This document shows, one piece after another, positions 1 to 5,797 of a stretch of 37,339 nt of DNA (its first letter is position 1; each line of letters opens with the position of its first letter). The notes beneath the pieces are model-generated. The model was not told the DNA's origin. It was given only the letters and a program-made list of their open reading frames with translations, and made no database searches. Source of the DNA: Gammaproteobacteria bacterium. Its GTDB lineage: Bacteria; Pseudomonadota; Gammaproteobacteria; Pseudomonadales; Azotimanducaceae. The translations under genes were made by a program, and so were the position numbers. The stretch is taken from NCBI GenBank assembly GCA_004357385.1, contig SMWF01000119.1, positions 1 through 37,339 of the forward strand, written 5' to 3'.

Positions 1-156
1 AGATCGTGTGGCCGTAAAGCCGATGCGTGGCGCCGTAGATGATGGGTGTCCCAAACTTTGATGGATGTCCAAATCTTTCTCAAATCTTTCTCACGACGGA
101 CGAATCGACGGATGGTCGGTACAGGTGGATCTGTTCGCCGCGATCTTCGAGGCCGA
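1..156. other. Left edge, no assignable gene
   Basis: The first 42 bases read openly on the plus strand for 13 codons and end in TGA at 40-42 (arginine-rich end, WRRR). This could be the tail of a gene entering from the left, but 13 residues cannot be identified. The stop is followed at once by the 39-bp repeat. From about 93 to the end of the MerR gene at 157 I see nothing. Confidence 0.3.
41..79 (+). repeat. Interspersed 39-bp direct repeat, copy 1
   Basis: This stretch recurs at 3641-3679 in the same orientation with a single difference (A at 53, G at 3653). The unit is itself an imperfect tandem of two roughly 19-bp halves, each starting GATGG.TGTCC and ending in AAxCTTT. Just downstream, 71-81 is duplicated exactly at 82-92 (AAATCTTTCTC twice), which the second copy lacks. 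Such a unit outside genes suggests a dispersed intergenic repeat. No transposase is visible next to it. Confidence 0.8.
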
Positions 157-531
157 TTAACTCCGGCTGCAGCGATCGACGCACTCATCGATCGTCGCGC
201 ATTCGCATCTCAATAACGCGTCCAACACCGCATCGACCTGCTCGAGCTCTCGGATCCTGCGGCCGATTTCCTTCTTTTTCTCCTTGGCCAGCACATGCCA
301 CCGTTCGCCGAGCTTCATCTTCGGGTAGCCATCGAAGATCGTTTTAACCTCGGCGAGCGTGAATCCACCGGCCTGGGCCAGTTGAATGAACCGCAGGCTC
401 TGCAGGGCACCCGTTGTAAAGCGTCGCTGACCGCTGGTCCGTTCTGGGGCGTCAATCAGGCCCATCCGTTCGTAGTAGCGAATCGCGGAGGGCGCCATCC
501 CGACTTTATTCGCCAGCTCGCCAATTCTCAT
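157..531 (-). CDS. MerR-family transcriptional regulator
   Basis: 124 aa. The N-terminus (MRIGELANKVGMAPSAIRYY) is the MerR winged helix-turn-helix, followed by the usual long dimerisation helix. The C-terminus carries four cysteines, C109, C111, C117 and C121, spaced C-x-C-x5-C-x3-C. Part of this spacing (C-x-C-x5-C) recalls the SoxR cluster site, but SoxR has an extra upstream Cys pair, and a metal or thiol-reactive effector is equally possible. The ATG overlaps the stop of the upstream gene by 4 bases, so the two are translationally coupled. The operon promoter has the long spacer typical of genes activated by MerR proteins, which suggests autoregulation. The effector is unknown. Confidence 0.9.
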   Translation of the reverse strand: MRIGELANKVGMAPSAIRYYERMGLIDAPERTSGQRRFTTGALQSLRFIQLAQAGGFTLAEVKTIFDGYPKMKLGERWHVLAKEKKKEIGRRIRELEQVDAVLDALLRCECATIDECVDRCSRS

Positions 532-878
532 GGGCCCGAATCCACCGCTGCGGCGCCAGGTGGCCTAATCGACGCGACCGATGCCATCTGATCGAGTACC
601 GCAGCCGCTGCGGGGGGACCTGTGATGGTCAGCGTCAACCGCTCCTCGTCCTCTGCCAATTCGAAATCGAGAAACCCGCAGCACTGGCGTTCGAGATCGA
701 TGAGCGTTCGAATTTCGCTCCGCATGGCCGGGTCGTTACGGAAGAAGATTCGCAGACCATCGTCGGTACGAATTTTCTGCACCGCGTCAGGCAGCAGTCG
801 TTCGCGAAAGAATGCCCGTCGCTCGTTGCGTGCCTCGCTGTCGAGGGAACAGGCCAGTTCAGTGGTCGTGTCGGTCAT
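528..878 (-). CDS. Cysteine-containing partner of the MerR regulator, unknown function
   Basis: 116 aa, soluble, no signal peptide. Visible conserved-looking features are an N-terminal CSLD motif (C10), a central acidic-aromatic patch and ERQCCGFLDFEL, with an adjacent cysteine pair, followed by a beta-rich end (LTLTITGP). From memory, short proteins with an ER.CC.FL.FEL motif are often found beside MerR-type regulators and metal-resistance genes; I cannot verify this here. The cysteines suggest metal or thiol chemistry. Ribosome site AAGGAG lies about 9 bases before the ATG. It is the first gene of the operon with the regulator, so it is made whenever the regulator is made. Confidence 0.75.
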   Translation of the reverse strand: MTDTTTELACSLDSEARNERRAFFRERLLPDAVQKIRTDDGLRIFFRNDPAMRSEIRTLIDLERQCCGFLDFELAEDEERLTLTITGPPAAAAVLDQMASVASIRPPGAAAVDSGP

Positions 879-910
879 AGAGTCGGCTCCTTCTCGATCG
901 AACTGGAGGG

Positions 911-941
911 AGTCTACAAGTTAAAGTCGACTTTAAGTCAA
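911..941 (-). promoter_or_regulatory. MerR-type promoter with 19-bp spacer and palindromic operator
   Basis: On the minus strand, TTGACT (936-941) and TAGACT (911-916) are separated by exactly 19 bp. The spacer is filled by the perfect 16-bp palindrome TTAAAGTCGACTTTAA (921-936). Overlong 19-20 bp spacers with a central dyad are the hallmark of MerR-family promoters, in which the regulator untwists the DNA. It sits about 33 bp upstream of the first gene of the operon. Confidence 0.8.
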
Positions 942-1014
942 GGGCTACTCGGACGGAAGCCTACTAACAGGCGATGTAAACTGGGGTTTCAGTTGACGTA
1001 CCACGAGGCAGGTG

Positions 1015-1368
1015 ATGACGGTGATTATCGCGGGCACTATGGATCTTGAAGATCCAGACCAGATGAAGGAGATGTTGCTGGCCGCCCGGCCCCACATCGA
1101 AGGGGCGCTAGCGGAGGAAGGCTGCATCGCCTACTCCTGGACCGAAGATCACCTCACGCCGGGGCGCCTGCAGATTTACGAGGAGTGGACGAGTTCAGAG
1201 ACGCTGTCGGCCCACCTGGCGAGTCATTGGTATCGAGACATGGGCGCGCACCTGGCTCAATATCCCCGCAAACCGCGAGACAGTGTCATCAAGAAATACC
1301 GGGTGGACCTGGAGGAGCCGGTGTACGACACGGACGGCGTCCCGCGCGGAGACTTCTTCACCGAATGA
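1015..1368 (+). CDS. Antibiotic biosynthesis monooxygenase (ABM) family protein
   Basis: 117 aa from the ATG; an in-frame GTG one codon earlier at 1012 is possible. GAGG lies 6 bases before the ATG. The order of elements fits the dimeric alpha-beta barrel ABM fold seen in quinol monooxygenases such as YgiN: a strand with VIIAGTMDL, a helix with a run of charged residues, EEGCIAYSWTED, then RLQIYEEWTS and a helix with HLASHWYRDM. Members oxidise quinol-like substrates without cofactor, or act as small binding proteins. Substrate is unknown. It stands alone, divergent from the MerR operon. Confidence 0.8.
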   Translation: MTVIIAGTMDLEDPDQMKEMLLAARPHIEGALAEEGCIAYSWTEDHLTPGRLQIYEEWTSSETLSAHLASHWYRDMGAHLAQYPRKPRDSVIKKYRVDLEEPVYDTDGVPRGDFFTE

Positions 1369-1457
1369 AGATCTGGACATCCACCATCGTCCAGACGACG
1401 GATACCCAGATCTCTCTGAGTACTGGCAACCGGCGAACTCGACCGCGAGGAAATGCA

Positions 1458-1736
1458 ATGTTCAGGAAAACACTCAAGGCCTTCATCGGCTGCGCTTGGT
1501 TAGTGGTTGGCGCGGCGGCAAACGGTGACGACGAAACGCCGATTCCGCTGGATGATGTACCTGCCGCCGCCATCAACGCCGCGAAGAACGCCGTACCTGG
1601 CATCGTGCTGACTTCTGCCGAAATAGAGACCGAGCGCGACCAGACGGTCTACGAACTTGAAGGTACGGTTGGCGAGGCAACCTGGGAAGTCGAAGTGACG
1701 CCCACGGGCGAGGTCCTGGAGATCGAGGAGGATTAG
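1458..1736 (+). CDS. Periplasmic PepSY-like domain protein
   Basis: 92 aa. Start chosen at the ATG with GAGGAAA just upstream, which gives a clear Sec signal peptide (FRKTLKAFIGCAWLVVGAAA, cleavage about residue 22). The mature part has the PepSY-like pattern: a helix (AAINAAKNAVPG) and two strands, YELEGTV and WEVEVTPTGEVLEIEED. PepSY-type domains bind or inhibit periplasmic proteins, and some sense redox or metal state. The open frame continues upstream of this start, but without a ribosome site or a credible sequence. Confidence 0.75.
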   Translation: MFRKTLKAFIGCAWLVVGAAANGDDETPIPLDDVPAAAINAAKNAVPGIVLTSAEIETERDQTVYELEGTVGEATWEVEVTPTGEVLEIEED

Positions 1737-1741
1737 TCGAC

Positions 1742-1776
1742 GCCGCCCGATCGTTTACCTGAAACGACCGGGCGGC
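1742..1776. terminator. Bidirectional hairpin terminator
   Basis: Arms 1742-1756 and 1762-1776 pair as GCCGCCCG / CGGGCGGC plus TCGTTT / AAACGA, with one mismatch (1750 with 1768) and a 5-base loop. It lies between the convergent PepSY-like and aldehyde dehydrogenase genes, exactly where a shared terminator is expected. There is no strong T-run on either side. Confidence 0.75.
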
Positions 1777-1796
1777 TCAAACTCTGAGCTGTCTGG

Positions 1797-3215
1797 CTAC
1801 AGTTGCAGTGACTTCAGCTCAACATACTCGTCTAGACCATGATGCCCCAACTCTCGACCGTTGCCGGATTGCTTGTAGCCACCAAAGGGAGCCGCGACGT
1901 TGAACGAACCACCGTTCACTGAAACCTGACCGGTTCGAATCTGCCGCGCGACGGCTTTGGCTTTCTCCGGGTCGCCCGAGTGCACGGCCCCGGACAGGCC
2001 AAATATACTGTCGTTGGCGATGTCGATCGCTTCTTGCTCCGAATCGTAGGGAATGATCACCAGCACGGGGCCGAATATCTCTTCCTGTGCGATGGTCATG
2101 TCGTTCGTGACATCGGCGAAAATAGTTGGCCGGATAAAGTAGCCGGCGTTTCTGCCGTCCGGCATGTCGGTACCCCCTGCGACCAGGGTCGCGCCTTCGT
2201 CGATGCCTTTCTGGATGTACGCCCTTATGGAATCCATTTGCTGCTTGGAGACCACCGGTCCCATGCCGACGCCCTCTTCGAACGGGTCACCAACGCTCAC
2301 GGATTCGGCGACAGCCTTGGCTGCGGCAACCGCTTCGTCCTGCTTCGCGCGCGGCACGATCAGGCGGCTGAGGGCCGCACAAACCTGGCCGCTGTTCATG
2401 CAGATGCTGCTCGCGGTACTGCCAGCCACAGCTGCCACGTCCGCATCTTCCAGAACCACGCAAGCAGATTTGCCGCCCAGTTCCTGGCTGACACGCTTCA
2501 CCGTGCGTGCCCCGAGTTCTGCTACGCGGATGCCGGCTTCCGTGGAACCCGTAATCGAGACCATGTCCACGTCGGGGTGCGTGGCGAGCGCCTCGCCAAC
2601 GATTCTACCGGGGCCGGTTACTACATTGATTACGCCCGCAGGCAACTCGACCTGTTCCACCAGTTCAGCGAAGTAGTACGCCGTAAGTGGCGTATCCGAG
2701 CTTGGCTTGATGACCATCGTGCAGCCGGCTGCCAGGGCCGGTGCAACCTTGGCGACGATCTGGTGAAGTGGGAAGTTCCAGGGGGTGATGAACGCGCACA
2801 CGCCGATGGGTTCCTTCACCACTATGGAGTTACCGATCTTCTCTTCCTTCTCCATCTCGAAGGGAACCTCTACGAAGGAACCCATAACGCCAATAGGCAG
2901 GCCAGCGTGAACAGGCGTGCTGAGGCCGATGGGCGTACCCAGTTCCGTCGCACAGAGCTCACCGATCGTCTGCATGTTGTCGGTGATTTTCTGAGTAAGC
3001 TTACCGATGAATTCTGATCGCTCGGCCGCGGTTGTTTGCGACCAGGTTTTGAATGCCTCCTTGGCCGCCGCCACTGCGGCGTCCACGTCCGCCGGAGTGC
3101 CGGACGGCACCACCCCGCAGATTTCTTCGGTGGAAGGATTGATGACCTCAATGGTGTCGGTGCCAGTGGGCGCCTGCCATTGCCCGTTGATATAGAAATT
3201 CTCGTAAGTGCGCAT
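1797..3215 (-). CDS. NAD(P)-dependent aldehyde dehydrogenase
   Basis: 472 aa, usual length for the superfamily. Start chosen at the ATG giving MRTYENFYINGQW, preceded by GGGGGA; the frame extends 13 codons further up without support. Visible motifs are the cofactor-binding FITPWNFPL, SITGSTEAG, ELGGKSACVVLEDAD with the general base Glu, the nucleophile C279 in NSGQVCAALSRL, and EEIFGPVL. It oxidises an aldehyde to the acid. The sequence type resembles broad-specificity or betaine/vanillin-like enzymes, but the substrate cannot be read. It is monocistronic, with a repeat-rich region in front. Confidence 0.95.
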   Translation of the reverse strand: MRTYENFYINGQWQAPTGTDTIEVINPSTEEICGVVPSGTPADVDAAVAAAKEAFKTWSQTTAAERSEFIGKLTQKITDNMQTIGELCATELGTPIGLSTPVHAGLPIGVMGSFVEVPFEMEKEEKIGNSIVVKEPIGVCAFITPWNFPLHQIVAKVAPALAAGCTMVIKPSSDTPLTAYYFAELVEQVELPAGVINVVTGPGRIVGEALATHPDVDMVSITGSTEAGIRVAELGARTVKRVSQELGGKSACVVLEDADVAAVAGSTASSICMNSGQVCAALSRLIVPRAKQDEAVAAAKAVAESVSVGDPFEEGVGMGPVVSKQQMDSIRAYIQKGIDEGATLVAGGTDMPDGRNAGYFIRPTIFADVTNDMTIAQEEIFGPVLVIIPYDSEQEAIDIANDSIFGLSGAVHSGDPEKAKAVARQIRTGQVSVNGGSFNVAAPFGGYKQSGNGRELGHHGLDEYVELKSLQL

Positions 3216-3271
3216 GCCGTTCCCCCTAATCAGACATTCGAAGCCTGATATCAAAATTCAAATCGAGCGCG

Positions 3272-3300
3272 ACACGGTAACACGGTACAAGATTGGTACC
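3272..3300. promoter_or_regulatory. Possible operator repeats upstream of aldehyde dehydrogenase
   Basis: ACACGGTA is repeated exactly in tandem (3272-3279, 3280-3287), followed by TTGGTACCAA, a perfect palindrome around 3293-3302. All sit 57-87 bp upstream of the dehydrogenase start. Read on the minus strand they form a series of related TACC half-sites. This is a candidate regulator-binding region; no regulator is adjacent. Confidence 0.35.
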
Positions 3301-3375
3301 AAAGCCCCGCCGCGGAGCCGCTGGCCTCCCGTTGCGTTAGCGTTATCCTGGCGCTGATCCCGCAGGAACCCACGC

Positions 3376-3492
3376 ATGTCCGTTTTTGAATACGTAGTCG
3401 GCATCGTTTCCATCGTGCTTGGCCTGGCATTGGCCAGTACGGCCAGCTACGCAGTTCAGGAAATGCTGCAATCACCTGTCGGTCAGCCCTAG
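3376..3492 (+). CDS. Small single-span membrane protein
   Basis: 38 aa, starting MSVFEYVVGIVSIVLGLALA. An AGGAA ribosome site lies about 9 bases before the ATG. It has one hydrophobic span (residues about 7-20) and a short polar tail ending SPVGQP. The opening is very like the N-terminus of a larger family of polytopic membrane proteins of unknown function that begin M..FEY...I.SIVLGLG.A (recalled, not checked). It may therefore be a truncated copy rather than a true microprotein. No continuation was found in the other frames. Confidence 0.45.
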   Translation: MSVFEYVVGIVSIVLGLALASTASYAVQEMLQSPVGQP

Positions 3493-3640
3493 AACCGCTG
3501 TTTCCCGCGAAACGTTTGATAGAGTTGATGCGTTGATGAACTGGACGACTGACCGCAGACGAGACTCACGCATCGTCGTTCCAATGCGTCCCGCCCGGCG
3601 AATTCTTCACCCAATATCAAATTGATCATCCTCCATCTTC

Positions 3641-3679
3641 GATGGGTGTCCCGAACTTTGATGGATGTCCAAATCTTTC
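3641..3679 (+). repeat. Interspersed 39-bp direct repeat, copy 2
   Basis: 38 of 39 bases match 41-79, same orientation, exactly 3600 bp away. It lacks the extra 11-bp duplication of copy 1. It sits in a gene-poor stretch (3493-3946) that also holds a degraded small reading frame on the minus strand and a GC-rich hairpin at 3709-3731 (GCGGCGG / CCGCCGC). Confidence 0.8.
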
Positions 3680-3689
3680 ACGTTTCAGC

Positions 3690-3890
3690 TTAGGTCGTCC
3701 AGCGGCCCGCGGCGGCATCGATCACCGCCGCCTGATTTCGCCAATCCGGTCAGCATGGCGCCGCCGAAATCGTGCACATCGCCGCTGCTTCATCGACGAC
3801 GGTCTCGGCATCGTCCACGAGACGGCCAAGTCGTTCTCGGGCTTCTTCGAACGTGTTCCTGACGAACGTCTCGTTCGCTTGCGTGGTCAC
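3690..3890 (-). pseudogene. Small, possibly frameshifted gene (helical protein)
   Basis: A GTG at 3890 with GGGGGC upstream opens a 46-codon frame (TTQANETFVRNTFEEARERL..., amphipathic and helical, somewhat phasin-like) ending at 3750. Its last nine residues (MCTISAAPC) look out of character. A shift to the neighbouring frame near 3780 would continue as HDFGGAMLTGLAKSGGGD and run to a stop near 3690, just short of the repeat. I read it as a probably damaged gene of unknown function, but an intact 46-aa gene cannot be excluded. Confidence 0.3.
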
Positions 3891-3946
3891 AACGCCCCCT
3901 TTTCGCGCAGTTTGTGCTAACGGATGAAGCATACACTTGGCTCGGA

Positions 3947-4459
3947 ATGAGCGAGACCGGTAAACATCCAAAGCGCAAGAAACCCAGGGAAGGTTGGATT
4001 GCGCGCCAGGTGCGGACTGCGCGCGAAATTCGTCGTGAGCCGCGCAGCGCGATCACGATGTTGCGCTCCGCCGCGGTCGGTCTGTCGGTCGCCCGGGGCG
4101 GTGGTTTCTACGGACTGGGCTGTCTGGTGGCGTTCGTCGTCCTGGAAGTCCGGTTGTTCACGGGCGAGTGGGCCGAAAGTACTGGCGTGTCCGATTTCAT
4201 CACCGGTCAGGTGCTGGAGTTCATATTGCGCATCGGATTCATGTCATTCCTGAACGGTTTTCTGGCCTTGGTCTGGCCGATCTACCTTCTGAACTGGCTG
4301 GGCGGGGCAGGCCTACTGGTGCTGCTAGGCGGCTATCTGGTCTTCGAACGGGTGCTGCGACCGCTTGTGGAAGAACACATCCCAGAACTGAAACAAGCCC
4401 GGGCACAAGCCGCGTTGAAGAAATCGAGATCCACGATGGGTAAGCGCAAAAGGCGCTGA
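3947..4459 (+). CDS. Conserved-looking membrane protein, unknown function
   Basis: 170 aa. The N-terminal 35 residues are very basic (KHPKRKKPREGW). Hydrophobic segments lie at about 55-72, 92-118 and 120-135 (LVWPIYLLNWLGGAGLLVLL), and the C-terminus is again basic and charged (KKSRSTMGKRKRR). The ATG at 3947 is preferred because the preceding 11 codons of open frame overlap the divergent small gene region; its ribosome site is weak. Ends 9 bp from the convergent P450 gene. I do not recognise the family. Confidence 0.65.
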   Translation: MSETGKHPKRKKPREGWIARQVRTAREIRREPRSAITMLRSAAVGLSVARGGGFYGLGCLVAFVVLEVRLFTGEWAESTGVSDFITGQVLEFILRIGFMSFLNGFLALVWPIYLLNWLGGAGLLVLLGGYLVFERVLRPLVEEHIPELKQARAQAALKKSRSTMGKRKRR

Positions 4460-4468
4460 AAAAAATCC

Positions 4469-5761
4469 TCAAGCAGCAGTGGAACCGCTCACGACGCGCA
4501 GGTGATCAAATCCTCGGAAAAACGGATTGGCCACCCACTTGGGTCGCTGATTCGTCAGCGTCATGTCCGGAAAGCGTTCCAGCAGGTGTTCAAACGCGAC
4601 TTTCGCTTCGAGCCGCGCAAGCGATGCGCCAATACATAGATGAACGCCGTAGCCAAACGACACCTGGTTCACTTTCGCGCGCGTGATGTCGAAGCGGTCC
4701 GGTTGATCGTTGGCCGCCGGATCGCGGTTGCCCGCGGCGATGCTTACGATTACCGCGTCGCCACGTTTGAGTTGCTTGCCATGAAATTCCATGTCTTCCA
4801 GCGCGAAGCGCTGGGTGGCGATAACGGGCGGTTCGTAGCGCAGCATTTCCTCGACCGCGTTGGGGATCAGCTCGGGATGCGCCTTGAGGTGCTCGAATTG
4901 ATCCGGCGCCTCGAGTAAGGCGTATAACCCATTGCCGATGAGGCGCGTGGTGGTTTCGTGCCCGGCGACCAGCAACAGCAGGCAGGTGTTGTAGAGTTCC
5001 TGGGCGTTGAGCGTATCGCCTTCCTCTTCGGCCAGGATCAGTTGCCCGATCAGATCGTCACCCGGGTTCGCGCGACGCTGCTCGATGATCGATCTGAAGT
5101 AGTCGATCAATGCGTTGCTGGAGTGTTCGGCACGCTCCGCAGCCGCGACATCGCCACCACCCGAACCGGCGATGAGGTCTTCCGACCATGCCTGGAACTG
5201 AGCGTGGTCGGACTCCGGCAGGCCCATCATCTCGGCAATGACAATGGCGGGCAGCGGTTTCGCCAACACATCGATCACGTCGAACTCCTGCTGATTTCCC
5301 ACACGGTCCAGACAGTGGGTCACAATCTGGGCGATACGCGGTTCCAGCGAGGCGATGAACCTGTGCATGAACCCGTGGGTCACCAGGCGTCTGATCCGCG
5401 AGTGGTCAGGCGGATCCAGGCCCAGCATGCTGGGATTTTCGAACCGCTCGAGTCGTTGCGCATCCAACCGCCTGCGGATCTTCTTTGCCCGCTTCTCGAA
5501 CTTGCGAAGATCGGTTCCAAATCGCGGATCCCTCAAGACCTCCTGTACGAGCTCGAAGCCGGTGGCCCACCAGGCGCGAATTGCCATCGAGTAATGCAGC
5601 GGATCCGTCTCGCGCAGCGCCTTGAACTGCGCATGAGGGTTCTGGTTGAACTCATCGGAAAACAGGTTGATGCTGGCGCCGTGAATTCGACCCTCGACGA
5701 AGTTGAGCGCGCCGAAGGTGAGCCGGTTAAACCGTATCCGAAGCTTTTCCCTGATTTTCAC
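4469..5761 (-). CDS. Cytochrome P450
   Basis: 430 aa, soluble bacterial class. The I-helix has the oxygen-activating AGHETT at 266-271, the K-helix ExxR is E305-MLR308 (EEMLRYEPPV), and the haem loop FGYGVHLCIG has the thiolate ligand C376. It hydroxylates a hydrophobic substrate using electrons from a ferredoxin and reductase, neither of which is encoded nearby. It resembles the second P450 at 14008-15348 in length and across most blocks (AKPLPAIVIAEM, ILAEEEGD, RLIGNGLYALL), so the two are probably paralogues. Starts 5762 side; the kinase gene downstream is only 36 bp away. Confidence 0.95.
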   Translation of the reverse strand: MKIREKLRIRFNRLTFGALNFVEGRIHGASINLFSDEFNQNPHAQFKALRETDPLHYSMAIRAWWATGFELVQEVLRDPRFGTDLRKFEKRAKKIRRRLDAQRLERFENPSMLGLDPPDHSRIRRLVTHGFMHRFIASLEPRIAQIVTHCLDRVGNQQEFDVIDVLAKPLPAIVIAEMMGLPESDHAQFQAWSEDLIAGSGGGDVAAAERAEHSSNALIDYFRSIIEQRRANPGDDLIGQLILAEEEGDTLNAQELYNTCLLLLVAGHETTTRLIGNGLYALLEAPDQFEHLKAHPELIPNAVEEMLRYEPPVIATQRFALEDMEFHGKQLKRGDAVIVSIAAGNRDPAANDQPDRFDITRAKVNQVSFGYGVHLCIGASLARLEAKVAFEHLLERFPDMTLTNQRPKWVANPFFRGFDHLRVVSGSTAA

Positions 5762-5797
5762 TCAAGATTCCTCACACACGCGTCTGTGTTGCTCAGT

